Source: Woeseiaceae bacterium
GTDB lineage: Bacteria > Pseudomonadota > Gammaproteobacteria > Steroidobacterales > Woeseiaceae
Length of the DNA stretch: 33,549 nucleotides
Direction of reading: 5' to 3'
Assembly: GCA_013043165.1 (NCBI GenBank)
Contig: JABDOQ010000105.1
Span: forward strand, 1 to 33,549
The position numbers and the translations under genes were made by a program. This document shows positions 8,457 through 17,003 of this stretch, in pieces. Within the stretch, counting starts at the first letter, position 1, and each line of letters opens with the position of its first letter. A model generated the notes under the pieces. That model was given only the letters and a program-made list of their open reading frames with translations. It searched no databases and was not told the origin of the DNA.

Positions 8457-8874
8457 GTTGGCGACAGCGAAGCGATGTGCAGAAAAGATGTGGGGGAGCG
8501 ACAGCGCATCGAAAGCGCTGGGAATCGCCATCGACATCCGGGAAGTCGGTGCCGCGACGGCCCGAATGCAAATCCGCGAGGACATGGTCAATGGTTTCGA
8601 TGTTTGCCACGGCGGGCTGTTGTTCGCGCTGGCCGATACCGCATTTGCTTTTGCGTGCAATGCCTATGACCGCGTGACAGTCGCGGGATCCGCAAGCATT
8701 GAGTTCCTGCGCCCGGCGAAGCGCGGCGATGTGCTGATCGCCGAAGCGACCGAGGACTATCGCGGCCGCAGAAGCGGCTACTACACGGTGAGAATCAAGA
8801 ACCAGGATGGCGAGGCGGTCGCCCTGTTTCGCGGACGCTGTGTCAGCCGCGATGAGCCGGTGGTTGACGACTAA
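8449..8874 (+). CDS. paaI: Hydroxyphenylacetyl-CoA thioesterase PaaI
   Basis: A 141-residue hotdog thioesterase. The PaaI signature H-G-G-x-x-x-x-L-A-D is present at His54-Asp63; this Asp is the catalytic acid of the family. PaaI hydrolyses dead-end (hydroxy)phenylacetyl-CoA thioesters and so releases trapped CoA. ATG at 8449 overlaps the end of paaX by 8 bases. GGAG at 8435-8438 is 10 bases upstream of this ATG, which favours it over ATG 8440. Translational coupling to paaX is likely. Confidence 0.93.
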   Translation: MNELATAKRCAEKMWGSDSASKALGIAIDIREVGAATARMQIREDMVNGFDVCHGGLLFALADTAFAFACNAYDRVTVAGSASIEFLRPAKRGDVLIAEATEDYRGRRSGYYTVRIKNQDGEAVALFRGRCVSRDEPVVDD

Positions 8875-8896
8875 AATGATACATATGATATTGATA
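8864..8896 (+). promoter_or_regulatory. Candidate paaA promoter/operator with three TGATA words
   Basis: A TTGACG -35-like hexamer (8864-8869, overlapping the end of paaI) is followed after 17 bp by GATATT (8887-8892). Three TGATA words at 8877, 8886 and 8892 fall in the same AT-rich patch. The position just before paaA suggests a separate promoter for the oxygenase genes, possibly bound by PaaX. The assignment rests on sequence appearance only. Confidence 0.35.
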
Positions 8897-8905
8897 AATA
8901 GAAAA

Positions 8906-8928
8906 AACCGTGTCACATTGGCACGGTT
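8906..8928. repeat. Hairpin in the paaA leader
   Basis: AACCGTG (8906-8912) and CACGGTT (8922-8928) form a perfect 7-bp inverted repeat with a 9-base loop, ending 7 bases before the paaA ribosome binding site. A run of A precedes it, so on the minus strand it looks like an intrinsic terminator, but no minus-strand gene reads into it. On the plus strand it may be a leader hairpin or part of an operator. Confidence 0.5.
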
Positions 8929-8946
8929 ATTTCAGGAGTAAAATCA

Positions 8947-9939
8947 ATGTACACGCAGGGCCTGGATAAGGCAGGAAAAAACGAAGTCGCGAACGCGGAT
9001 CCGGAAACGGCCGAGCAGCTCGAGGCATTTCAGGCACGCATCGACGCCGAAGAAAAAATAGAAGCCAAGGACTGGATGCCGGAGGCGTACCGACGCACGC
9101 TCATCCGGCAGATCTCACAGCACGCGCATTCCGAGATTATCGGCATGCAGCCTGAGGGCAACTGGCTGACCCGCGCGCCGTCGCTGAAACGCAAGGCCAT
9201 CCTGCTGGCCAAGGTCCAGGACGAAGCCGGGCACGGCCTTTACCTCTACAGCGCGGCCGAAACCCTGGGCGTATCACGCGACCAGATGGTAGCTGATTTG
9301 TTGTCGGGTAAAGCGAAATACTCGAGCATCTTCAATTACCCGACGCTTGGCTGGGCCGACATCGGTGCCATCGGCTGGCTGGTTGACGGGGCGGCAATCA
9401 TGAACCAGATTCCGCTGTGTCGTTGTTCCTACGGTCCCTATGCGCGGGCCATGGTCCGGGTCTGCAAGGAAGAGAGTTTTCACCAGCGCCAGGGTTTCGA
9501 AATAATGCTGACACTGTGTCGTGGGACCGCAGAGCAAAAGGCGATGGCGCAGGATGCGTTGAAGCGCTTCTGGTGGCCGTCGCTGATGATGTTTGGTCCC
9601 AACGATTCCAACTCCACACACTCTGCCCAGTCCATGGCCTGGAAGATCAAACGATTCAGTAACGATGAACTGCGACAGAAGTTTGTCGATATTACCGTGC
9701 GGCAAGCCGACTTCCTCGGCCTCAGGGTCCCCGACGACAAATTAGCGTTCAATGACGCTACGGGCCACTACGAGTTTTCCGAGATCGACTGGCAGGAGTT
9801 TTTCGATGTCCTTGCCGGGAACGGGCCATGCAACTCCCAGCGTATGGCGAAGCGTCGCAGCGCCCACGAAGACGGCGCCTGGGTCCGCGAAGCAGCGCGG
9901 GCCTATGCCGACAAGCGGGCGGCGCAGGCAGCGGCCTGA
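8947..9939 (+). CDS. paaA: 1,2-phenylacetyl-CoA epoxidase, catalytic subunit A
   Basis: A 330-residue ferritin-like di-iron oxygenase subunit. Two helix motifs supply iron ligands: E-A-G-H at Glu93-His96 and E-S-F-H at Glu176-His179. The protein is close to family length and carries the typical start 'E...F...I...[10 protein letters not shown]'. With PaaC as scaffold, PaaB as linker and PaaE as reductase it converts phenylacetyl-CoA to the ring 1,2-epoxide in the cytoplasm using O2. CAGGAG at 8933-8938 gives a clear ribosome binding site. It begins the tightly packed paaABCDE group. Confidence 0.97.
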   Translation: MYTQGLDKAGKNEVANADPETAEQLEAFQARIDAEEKIEAKDWMPEAYRRTLIRQISQHAHSEIIGMQPEGNWLTRAPSLKRKAILLAKVQDEAGHGLYLYSAAETLGVSRDQMVADLLSGKAKYSSIFNYPTLGWADIGAIGWLVDGAAIMNQIPLCRCSYGPYARAMVRVCKEESFHQRQGFEIMLTLCRGTAEQKAMAQDALKRFWWPSLMMFGPNDSNSTHSAQSMAWKIKRFSNDELRQKFVDITVRQADFLGLRVPDDKLAFNDATGHYEFSEIDWQEFFDVLAGNGPCNSQRMAKRRSAHEDGAWVREAARAYADKRAAQAAA

Positions 9940-9949
9940 GGAAAAGATC

Positions 9950-10237
9950 ATGTCAGAACAGGTTTGGCCACTTTACGAAGTTTTTATCCGCACTCGCGGA
10001 GGACTCAGCCACCGGCACGCCGGCAGCGTGCATGCGGCCGATGACCAGATGGCGCTCGACCACGCTCGCGATACCTACACGCGGCGCAGCGAAGGCGTGA
10101 GTCTCTGGGTCGTGCGCTCCGATCGCATCGTCGCCTCGGATCCGGCCGAAACCGCTGCGTTTTTCGAGCCGGCCGAAGACAAGATTTACCGTCATCCGAC
10201 GTTTTACGACATTCCGGATGGAGTAGAGAACCTGTGA
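9950..10237 (+). CDS. paaB: 1,2-phenylacetyl-CoA epoxidase subunit B
   Basis: A 95-residue protein, the same length as E. coli PaaB, with the characteristic start 'W-P-x-Y-E-V-F-I-R-x-R-x-G-L-S-H-x-H-x-G-S-x-H-A' and end 'P-x-F-Y-D-I-P-D-G-V'. PaaB bridges PaaAC heterodimers in the epoxidase complex and is not itself catalytic. The ATG is 10 bases after the paaA stop with GAGGAAAAG as ribosome binding site. Its stop overlaps the GTG start of paaC by 4 bases. Confidence 0.96.
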   Translation: MSEQVWPLYEVFIRTRGGLSHRHAGSVHAADDQMALDHARDTYTRRSEGVSLWVVRSDRIVASDPAETAAFFEPAEDKIYRHPTFYDIPDGVENL

Positions 10238-10992
10238 CTCCCGAACAGCATTTGACCGCGTATATCCTGAGGCTCGGCGACAATGCGCTGGTACTCGGGC
10301 AGCGCATGCTGGAGCTGGTCGCGGCGTACCCTGAACTCGAGGAAGAGCTCGCGAACGCAAACTTTGCGCTCGACTATATTGGCCAGGCGCGTATGTTTTA
10401 CAGCTACGCCGGTGAGCTCGAAGGGGCCGGGAGAAGCGAAGATGATTTCGCCTATTTCAGGCCCGAGCACGAATTTAAGAACCTGCTGCTGGTCGAGCAA
10501 CCCAACGGGCATTTTGGTGACACGATCGTGCGGCAGGTACTGTTCGATGTGTACTACCTTGGGTTGCTCGAAGCGCTGACGCGTTGCAGCGACCAGCGCC
10601 TCGCGGAAATCGCGGCGCGCGCAGAGAAAGAGGTGCGCTACCACCTGCGGCACTCCGCTCAATGGCTGGTGAGGCTGGGTGATGGCACCGAGGAAAGTCA
10701 CCGAAAGGCGCAGCGGTCGCTTGATGGGTTGTGGCGCTTTACGGGCGAGATGTTTGCGGCCGACGCGCTCGACGAGGCCGTGCTTGCGTCATTTGGCGGG
10801 CCGAACCTCGCCGACATCGCTGCCGATTGGCAAAAAGACATCAGTACGATCGTCGACGAGGCCACGCTCTCCATTCCGCAGGAAACGCACATGGCCAGCG
10901 GCGGCAAGCAGGGCATGCACACCGAGCATTTCGGCTACCTGGTCGCCGAGATGCAAAGCCTGCCACGCACTTACCCGGGTGCGACGTGGTAG
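10234..10992 (+). CDS. paaC: 1,2-phenylacetyl-CoA epoxidase, structural subunit C
   Basis: A 252-residue ferritin-like partner of PaaA ('LGDNALVLGQRM', 'NFALDYIGQAR', 'EVRYHLRHSAQWLVRLGDGT'). PaaC lacks a functional di-iron site and holds PaaA in the complex. Translation starts at GTG 10234 inside the paaB stop (GTGA overlap), implying coupling. Its stop also overlaps the GTG start proposed for paaD. C-terminal 'H-F-G-Y-L-V-A-E-M-Q' is typical. Confidence 0.95.
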   Translation: MTPEQHLTAYILRLGDNALVLGQRMLELVAAYPELEEELANANFALDYIGQARMFYSYAGELEGAGRSEDDFAYFRPEHEFKNLLLVEQPNGHFGDTIVRQVLFDVYYLGLLEALTRCSDQRLAEIAARAEKEVRYHLRHSAQWLVRLGDGTEESHRKAQRSLDGLWRFTGEMFAADALDEAVLASFGGPNLADIAADWQKDISTIVDEATLSIPQETHMASGGKQGMHTEHFGYLVAEMQSLPRTYPGATW

Positions 10993-11477
10993 CGGCTGCC
11001 GTCAACCGTGACATGATTCTCGAGTGGCTGGCGGACGTGCCCGACCCCGAGATCCCGGTTCTGACCATCATGGACCTGGGGATAGTGCGCGACGTGGAAT
11101 GCGGCAACGGCGTCGTGGTTTCACTGGCGCCCACGTACTCGGGCTGTCCGGCGACCGAGGTCATCGAGTCGAGTGTGATCGCCGCTCTGGAAGACCGCGG
11201 TGTAGCGAATGTCACAGTAAAGCGTGTGCTTTCGCCGCCGTGGACGACTGACTGGATCAGCGATATCGGTCGCGAAAAACTGCGCGATTATGGCATTGCA
11301 CCGCCGGAGCGGGGCGGCAGCAAGCGTGCGCTGCTACAGGGTCAGCGCCGCGTTCCGTGTCCACGCTGCGTGTCGGACAACACGGAGCTGGTCAGCGAAT
11401 TTGGTTCGACTGCGTGCAAAGCGGCGTATCGCTGCGCGGACTGCCTCGAACCGTTCGAGTATTTCAAGTGCATCTGA
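10986..11477 (+). CDS. paaD: PaaD, MIP18/DUF59 Fe-S maturation factor of the epoxidase
   Basis: 163 residues. An N-terminal MIP18/DUF59 domain ('D-P-E-I-P-V-L-T-I-M-D-L-G', 'Y-S-G-C-P-A-T') is followed by a cysteine-rich tail with C-P-x-C and C-A-D-C pairs likely to bind zinc or Fe-S. PaaD is needed for activity of the epoxidase system, probably in cluster delivery to PaaE. GTG at 10986 overlaps the paaC stop and gives family length; ATG 11013 would cut the N-terminus short. The reading frame extends further upstream inside paaC but that part is out of frame with the family. Confidence 0.93.
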   Translation: MVAAAVNRDMILEWLADVPDPEIPVLTIMDLGIVRDVECGNGVVVSLAPTYSGCPATEVIESSVIAALEDRGVANVTVKRVLSPPWTTDWISDIGREKLRDYGIAPPERGGSKRALLQGQRRVPCPRCVSDNTELVSEFGSTACKAAYRCADCLEPFEYFKCI

Positions 11478-11487
11478 GCGCAGTAGA

Positions 11488-12558
11488 ATGAGGCGGTTTC
11501 ATTCTCTCAAGGTCGCTGCGAAACAACAGGAAACGCGGGACTCGGTGCGCATCGCGCTCGATGTCCCGGCGGAGCTGCAGCCAGAGTTTGAATTCCTGCC
11601 AGGACAGCACCTGCCCATTCAGATCGAACGTGACGGCAAACGCCTGCGGCGTACTTACAGCATTTGCTCTGAATCGGGGCGCTGGCCGATCGAGATCGGA
11701 GTTCGCGTGCAACCCGGCGGACAATTTTCGGAATACGCGGCGAACGAACTGAGTGTCGGTGATGAACTTGACGTGATGCCGCCGAACGGCCAGTTCCACG
11801 TCAACCTCGATGAGGGCAACAGCAAGTTTTACCTGGGATTTGCCGCGGGCAGCGGCATTACGCCCATACTGTCAATCGCCAAATCGGTTTTGCTCAGTGA
11901 GCCCGCCAGTCGATTTGCGTTGTTCTATGGTAATCGTCAGCAGGGCACGACCATGTTCATTGAGGATTTGTATGCCCTGAAAAATCGCTATCCGGATCGG
12001 CTGCAGCTGCATTTCGTTTTCAGCCAGGAAGAGCAGGAATTCGGCATTGCGGCCGGGCGCCTCGACGCTGACAAAGTCGTGGAACTCCATGAGCGTTTTT
12101 GCAAAGGCGATAGCCCCGACGAAGCCTACATCTGTGGACCGGATTCAATGATAGCGACGGTGACCGAAGCATTGGTCGAACTGGGAATGGCGGCAGACGC
12201 AGTCCATGCGGAGCGTTTCGGAGCGCCACGTGCCAGGGTCAGCATGGCACCGCAGGATTCGGCAGTCTCGAAAGACCTGGCCGCGGTCACGGTCATCATG
12301 GATGGCCACAAGAAGTCCTTCGACATGCCGCGCCACGGCGAGAGCATCGTTGACGCGGCAGCCGGGAACGGCGTGGAATTACCCTACTCCTGCAAGGGCG
12401 GCGTTTGCGCGACCTGTCGAACGCACTTGCGCGAAGGCAAAGTCGACATGGAGACCAACTACGGCCTCGAGCCCTGGGAACTCGAGGCCGGCTTCGTCCT
12501 GGCCTGCCAATCGCGGCCAAGAAGCGATGCGATCGTGCTCGATTACGACAAGTCCTAG
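11488..12558 (+). CDS. paaE: 1,2-phenylacetyl-CoA epoxidase, reductase subunit E
   Basis: A 356-residue oxidoreductase of the ferredoxin-NADP reductase class, the length of E. coli PaaE. An FAD-binding barrel with R-R-T-Y-S (about 51-55), an NADPH-binding domain with 'G-S-G-I-T-P-I', and a C-terminal plant-type [2Fe-2S] domain with Cys302, Cys307, Cys310 and Cys340. It passes electrons from NADPH to the PaaA di-iron centre. ATG 11488 lies 10 bases after paaD; a longer frame upstream is a shadow of paaD. The paa run ends here: no paaF, paaG, paaH, paaJ or paaK follows. Confidence 0.96.
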   Translation: MRRFHSLKVAAKQQETRDSVRIALDVPAELQPEFEFLPGQHLPIQIERDGKRLRRTYSICSESGRWPIEIGVRVQPGGQFSEYAANELSVGDELDVMPPNGQFHVNLDEGNSKFYLGFAAGSGITPILSIAKSVLLSEPASRFALFYGNRQQGTTMFIEDLYALKNRYPDRLQLHFVFSQEEQEFGIAAGRLDADKVVELHERFCKGDSPDEAYICGPDSMIATVTEALVELGMAADAVHAERFGAPRARVSMAPQDSAVSKDLAAVTVIMDGHKKSFDMPRHGESIVDAAAGNGVELPYSCKGGVCATCRTHLREGKVDMETNYGLEPWELEAGFVLACQSRPRSDAIVLDYDKS

Positions 12559-12653
12559 GTTTCGCAGGCTGCCGGATGGCGCAATTTCAAAACTCGCGCA
12601 GGGCCAATCGGAGTAAAATCGGGGGTTACAACAAAAAAAGCGCCGGAGGGCGT

Positions 12654-13199
12654 ATGACGAACAGCTCCACTGCAGAAAACAAGCCGGCACGGCAGAATTC
12701 CTACGACTATGAGGAGCTGCTGAAAAGCGGTCATGGCGAGCTGTTCGGCCCTACTAATGGCAGGCTGCCGCTGCCGAACATGCTCATGATGGATCGTATT
12801 GCCCTGATCAACGATGACGGCGGCAAATACGGCAAGGGCGAGATCCGGGCGGAGCTCGACATCAAACCTGACCTGTGGTTTTTCCAATGTCATTTTGAGG
12901 GTGACCCGGTCATGCCCGGCTGCCTCGGACTCGACGCGCTGTGGCAGCTCGTCGGCTTCCACCTGGTCTGGCAGGGCCTCCAGGGACGCGGTCGGGCGCT
13001 CGGCGTCGGCAAAGTAAAATTCACAGGGCAAATCCTGCCGACAGCGAAGCAGGTCGTTTTCCAGATCGATATCAAGCGCGTTATCTCGCGCAGGCTTAAC
13101 ATGGCGATCGCCGATGGTTCCGTTTCCGTCGACGGTCGCGAGATTTATACGGCCGAAGACCTGCGGGTCGGCCTGTTCACATCAACTGAAGATTTCTAG
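12654..13199 (+). CDS. fabA: 3-hydroxydecanoyl-ACP dehydratase/isomerase
   Basis: 181 residues, slightly longer than E. coli FabA. The hotdog active site is intact: His80 in '[11 protein letters not shown]' and Asp94 in 'LGLDALWQ'. It dehydrates 3-hydroxyacyl-ACP and isomerises the C10 trans-2 to cis-3 intermediate, the branch point for unsaturated fatty acids. GGAGG at 12645-12649 gives a clear start at 12654. The 95-bp gap after paaE contains TAAAAT (12614-12619), a possible -10 element without a clear -35, so a separate promoter is plausible. It is paired with fabB 9 bp downstream. Confidence 0.97.
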   Translation: MTNSSTAENKPARQNSYDYEELLKSGHGELFGPTNGRLPLPNMLMMDRIALINDDGGKYGKGEIRAELDIKPDLWFFQCHFEGDPVMPGCLGLDALWQLVGFHLVWQGLQGRGRALGVGKVKFTGQILPTAKQVVFQIDIKRVISRRLNMAIADGSVSVDGREIYTAEDLRVGLFTSTEDF

Positions 13200-13208
13200 G
13201 ATCCTCCT

Positions 13209-14420
13209 ATGCGGCGTGCAGTAATTACCGGGCTCGGTGCGGTTTCGTGTATCGGCAATTCCAGGGCAGACATCATTGATGCACTGCGCAACGGCCGCTC
13301 GGGCATCGTCGCCAATGAGAGCTACAGGGAAATGGGTCTGCGCAGCCAGGTCTCGGGCAGTTGTCACATCGACATTAGCGAGCATATCGATCGCAAGGTT
13401 CGTCGATTCATGGGCGATGCTGCTGCGTATGCGTACATCGCGATGCAGCAGTCGATCGACGATGCAGGTCTTGACGAAGCCGATATTTCCAATGTGCGCA
13501 CGGGGCTCATAGCAGCATCGGGTGGCGCGTCCAGCAACAATATCGTCGAAAGCGCCGACATACTTCGCGCCCGCGGTGTTCGCAAAGTCGGTCCGTATCG
13601 CGTGCCGCGCACCATGGGCAGTTCGGTATCCGCCTGCCTCGCGACGCCGTTTAAAATAAAGGGCATCAACTACTCGCTTACGTCAGCCTGTGCGACCAGC
13701 GCGCATTGCATCGGCGCAGCAGCCGAGCAGATTCAGCTCGGCAAGCAGGACCTGGTGTTCGCGGGTGGCGGTGAGGAAGAGCATTGGTCACTGGCCTGTT
13801 TGTTCGACGCGATGGGCGCGCTTTCGTCGAAGTACAACGACGATCCGGCGAGCGCATCGCGCCCCTACGACGCAACGCGCGACGGCTTCGTGATCGCGTC
13901 CGGCGCGGGCATGGTGGTTGTGGAAGAGCTGGAGCATGCCAAAGCCCGAGGTGCAAAAATCTACGCGGAACTCGTCGGCTACGGTGCCACATCAGATGGC
14001 TATGACATGGTTGCGCCATCCGGCGAGGGTGCGTTGCGCTGCATGGATCTCGCGCGCTCGACGGTGGAGGGGCCGATCGATTACATCAATACACACGGTA
14101 CGAGCACGCCTGTCGGTGACGTCAAGGAAGTCGAAGCCATGCAGACCATGTTCGGCGACGATATGCCGCGTTACGGTTCCACGAAATCGATGTGCGGACA
14201 TTCCCTGGGGGCGACAGGCGTGCAGGAAGCGATTCACTGCCTGCTGATGCTGGAAAACGACTTCATCGCGCCGTCAATCAATGTCAGTGATCCCGATCCT
14301 GTCGTTGACGGCACGCCGCTCGTAACGAGCTGCGTCGAGGACGCCGGAATCAAGACGGCGATGTCCAACAGTTTCGGTTTCGGCGGTACCAATGCAACGC
14401 TGGTATTCCAGAAACGTTAG
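13209..14420 (+). CDS. fabB: 3-oxoacyl-ACP synthase I (beta-ketoacyl-ACP synthase)
   Basis: 403 residues with the KAS I/II triad: Cys161 ('[10 protein letters not shown]'), His296 ('[10 protein letters not shown]') and His331 ('C-G-H-S-L-G-A-T-G'). The N-terminus '[12 protein letters not shown]' is typical of FabB. It elongates cis-3-decenoyl-ACP made by FabA, completing the anaerobic route to unsaturated fatty acids. The fabA-fabB pair is characteristic of Gammaproteobacteria and some Alphaproteobacteria. Confidence 0.97.
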   Translation: MRRAVITGLGAVSCIGNSRADIIDALRNGRSGIVANESYREMGLRSQVSGSCHIDISEHIDRKVRRFMGDAAAYAYIAMQQSIDDAGLDEADISNVRTGLIAASGGASSNNIVESADILRARGVRKVGPYRVPRTMGSSVSACLATPFKIKGINYSLTSACATSAHCIGAAAEQIQLGKQDLVFAGGGEEEHWSLACLFDAMGALSSKYNDDPASASRPYDATRDGFVIASGAGMVVVEELEHAKARGAKIYAELVGYGATSDGYDMVAPSGEGALRCMDLARSTVEGPIDYINTHGTSTPVGDVKEVEAMQTMFGDDMPRYGSTKSMCGHSLGATGVQEAIHCLLMLENDFIAPSINVSDPDPVVDGTPLVTSCVEDAGIKTAMSNSFGFGGTNATLVFQKR

Positions 14421-14436
14421 GCCATAATCGGTCTCC

Positions 14437-15297
14437 ATGACAATCGAGACCATCAGCGAAACGCGGTGTTTCGGCGGCCGTATGGGCTTTTACCGGCACG
14501 CATCGGCATCCAATAATTGCGACATGCAGTTTTCAGTTTTCGTGCCGCCACAGGCCGCGAACGGCAAGGTCCCTGTTCTGACATTCCTGTCGGGCCTGAC
14601 CTGCAGCGAAGAAAACTTCATGGTGAAAAGCGGAGCGCAGCGCGTGGCAGCGGCTTTGGGCCTGATGCTGGTGTCCCCCGACACGAGCCCTCGCGGTGAG
14701 GGTGTTCCCGACGATCCCGACGGCGACTATGATTTCGGCCTGGCGGCCGGTTTCTACCTGAATGCGACAGAGGAGCCCTGGTCGCGTCACTATCATATGT
14801 ACGACTATGTGACCAAAGAACTGCCCGGCGCCATCTTCGATAATTTCCCGGCCGACCCGGAGCGCCACGGTCTGACCGGGCATTCGATGGGTGGCCATGG
14901 GGCACTGACGATCGGCCTCCGAAACCCGGGCCAATACCGATCACTTTCAGCGTTTGCACCGATCAGCACGACGCTGCACAGCCCCTGGGGCAGGAAAGCG
15001 CTCGCTCACTACCTTGGTAGCAATACCTCGACCTGGCACAGCTATGATGCCTGTGAAGTAGCGCGCAGCCTTCCCGATGCATCCGTTTTCGGAAAGATCC
15101 TCATCGATCAGGGCGCCGACGATCCCTACCTCGCTGAACAGCTCAAACCGGAATTGTTCGCCGCCGCTGCGGCCGACAGCGGCCTGTCCGTCGAACTGCG
15201 AATGCATGAAGGCTATGACCACGGCTACTACTTCATCTCGACGTTTATCGAAGACCACCTCAGGCATCACGCCGCGGCGCTTGGCGCTGGCGGGTAG
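14437..15297 (+). CDS. fghA: S-formylglutathione hydrolase
   Basis: A 286-residue alpha/beta hydrolase of the esterase D family. The nucleophile Ser150 is in G-H-S-M-G-G-H-G, the acid is probably Asp229 in D-Q-G-A-D-D-P-Y-L, and His262 is in Y-D-H-G-Y-Y-F. It releases formate and glutathione from S-formylglutathione, the last step of glutathione-dependent formaldehyde detoxification. The usual partner, a class III alcohol dehydrogenase, is not in this window. It follows fabB by 16 bp and is followed by a permease gene 9 bp later, so the three may be co-transcribed without a pathway link. Confidence 0.95.
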   Translation: MTIETISETRCFGGRMGFYRHASASNNCDMQFSVFVPPQAANGKVPVLTFLSGLTCSEENFMVKSGAQRVAAALGLMLVSPDTSPRGEGVPDDPDGDYDFGLAAGFYLNATEEPWSRHYHMYDYVTKELPGAIFDNFPADPERHGLTGHSMGGHGALTIGLRNPGQYRSLSAFAPISTTLHSPWGRKALAHYLGSNTSTWHSYDACEVARSLPDASVFGKILIDQGADDPYLAEQLKPELFAAAAADSGLSVELRMHEGYDHGYYFISTFIEDHLRHHAAALGAGG

Positions 15298-15306
15298 CCG
15301 GCTCGT

Positions 15307-16119
15307 ATGGAACAATGGCTCGTGCTGGGCATTACGATGCTGGTCACCGGTTGTTTTGCCGGCGTGCTGGCGGGCCTGTTCGGCATCGGCGGCGGAATTG
15401 TCATCGTGCCCGTACTCGAGGCGGCGCTGGGATTTCTTGGTGTCGATGCGGCAATCCGCATGCACGTTGCCGTAGCGACTTCGCTCGCGACGATCATCCC
15501 GACATCGATTTCATCAGCGCGTGCCCATCACCGGCGTCAGTCGGTCGACGTCGAGATCGTCAAGCGGTGGGCCATTTTCGTTCTGCTCGGCGCATTGCTC
15601 GGCGCCTGGATCGCGTCGCAGGTTCACAGCCGTGTCCTGGCCATGGTATTTGCAACGCTTGCTTTGCTGGTTGCGACAAAAATGGTGTTCCTGCCCGAGA
15701 CGCGCAATCTGACCGATGCCGTGCCGCGTGCACCCTGGGTAGCCGCGATACCAACGGCGATCGGTTGTTTTTCCAGCATGATGGGCATCGGCGGCGGGAC
15801 GTTTTCAGTCATGACGCTGACGCTGTTCAACGAGCCGATACACCGCGCGGTGGGCACCGCCGCCTTGTTCGGGCTGGTCATCAGCTTGCCGGGGACCGTC
15901 GGCTTTGTCGTTGCCGGTTGGGGCGACGTCCGCCTGCCGCCTGGCAACCTCGGCTATGTGAGCCTGATCGGCTTCGCCTGCATTGCGCCGGCTACGGTCC
16001 TGGCCGCGCCGATTGGCGCGCGCATCGCCCATGGCCTTTCACAAAGACGCCTCAGCGTGCTGTTCGGCGCATTTCTCCTGATCGTTTCCCTGCGACTATT
16101 TTACCGGGCATTGATATGA
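15307..16119 (+). CDS. TSUP (TauE/SafE) family membrane permease
   Basis: 270 residues, mostly hydrophobic, with about eight predicted membrane helices in two homologous halves. Each half carries the family glycine motif: G-I-G-G-G-I-V-I-V-P near residue 24 and G-I-G-G-G-T-F near residue 161. TSUP proteins export or import small anions such as sulfite, sulfoacetate or taurine-derived products; the substrate here is unknown. The stop overlaps the start of the next gene (ATGA), so the two are translationally coupled. Confidence 0.9.
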   Translation: MEQWLVLGITMLVTGCFAGVLAGLFGIGGGIVIVPVLEAALGFLGVDAAIRMHVAVATSLATIIPTSISSARAHHRRQSVDVEIVKRWAIFVLLGALLGAWIASQVHSRVLAMVFATLALLVATKMVFLPETRNLTDAVPRAPWVAAIPTAIGCFSSMMGIGGGTFSVMTLTLFNEPIHRAVGTAALFGLVISLPGTVGFVVAGWGDVRLPPGNLGYVSLIGFACIAPATVLAAPIGARIAHGLSQRRLSVLFGAFLLIVSLRLFYRALI

Positions 16120-17003
16120 CAGGTTTTCGACACGGCCTGGTCCTTGTGGCACTCGTGCTGTCGGCCTGCGGCGAGCGTGCGCTGCAGCCTGATGCGACTA
16201 TCGTCTGTGATCCGTGCGACGGCTGGAACCAGCCCCAGGATCCGTTCCGGGTGCATGGCAATACCTGGTACGTCGGCACCGACGGCCTGTCATCGATACT
16301 CATCGAAACCGATGACGGACTTGTCCTGATCGACGGCGGCTTGCCGCAGTCTGCGGCATTGATTGACGCGAACATCCGCGGTCTCGGATTCGATACCCGC
16401 GACGTCAAGGCGATCCTCGTGTCGCACGTTCACTACGATCACGTTGGCGGGATTGCAGCCCTGCAGCGGCTCAGTGGCGCTAACGTATTCACGAGCATCG
16501 CCGGCAGCGGTCCGCTGGCCGTCGGCGTTCTTGCCGACGATGACCCGCAGTACGTTGCAGGATCCGATGAGGGCCACTTCCCGCTCGTGCGAGAGGTTGT
16601 CGCTGTTGAAGACGACGGGGTCGTGTCTGTCGGAACGCTGGACTTCAAGGCGGTCTATACGCCCGGACATACGCCGGGAAGCATCACGTGGACGTGGCAA
16701 TCCTGCGCTTTGGGCGCGTGCTATGACGTTGTGTATGCCGACAGCCTCAGCGCCGTGTCGGCGCAGGGATATCGTTTCACGGACAGCGGCGTGGCCGACA
16801 AACTCATAGCCAGCGCCGGGATCATCGCGGACCTGGATTGCGATATTCTGCTTACGCCGCACCCGTTTTTCTTCGGCATGGACGCCAAGCTCGAGCGACG
16901 AGATCAAGGCAACCCGTTTATCAACAATCTCGGCTGCGTACTGTATGCCGAATCGTCGCTGGACTGGCTGGAGCGGCGGCTGCAAGCGGAACGCTCACAT
17001 TGA
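16116..17003 (+). CDS. Subclass B3-type metallo-beta-lactamase fold lipoprotein
   Basis: 295 residues. A lipoprotein signal (L-S-A-C, Cys18) precedes a metallo-beta-lactamase domain. All metal ligands of a dizinc B3 enzyme are visible: His104-x-His106-x-Asp108-His109 (H-V-H-Y-D-H), His185 (T-P-G-H-T-P-G) and His249 (L-L-T-P-H-P). The order and spacing, and the C-terminal 'P-H-P...F-G-M-D-A-K' region, fit subclass B3 better than glyoxalase II or lactonase families. Beta-lactam hydrolysis is a reasonable prediction but not proven. ATG 16116 overlaps the permease stop. Its 3' end overlaps the convergent cbb3 cluster gene by 9 bases. Confidence 0.87.
   Translation: MTGFRHGLVLVALVLSACGERALQPDATIVCDPCDGWNQPQDPFRVHGNTWYVGTDGLSSILIETDDGLVLIDGGLPQSAALIDANIRGLGFDTRDVKAILVSHVHYDHVGGIAALQRLSGANVFTSIAGSGPLAVGVLADDDPQYVAGSDEGHFPLVREVVAVEDDGVVSVGTLDFKAVYTPGHTPGSITWTWQSCALGACYDVVYADSLSAVSAQGYRFTDSGVADKLIASAGIIADLDCDILLTPHPFFFGMDAKLERRDQGNPFINNLGCVLYAESSLDWLERRLQAERSH

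Noticed and set aside
15315..16115. Upstream extension of the metallo-beta-lactamase frame (a 562-codon open frame)
   Set aside because: The extension is out of frame with, and fully inside, the TSUP permease gene. A lipoprotein signal begins exactly at ATG 16116.
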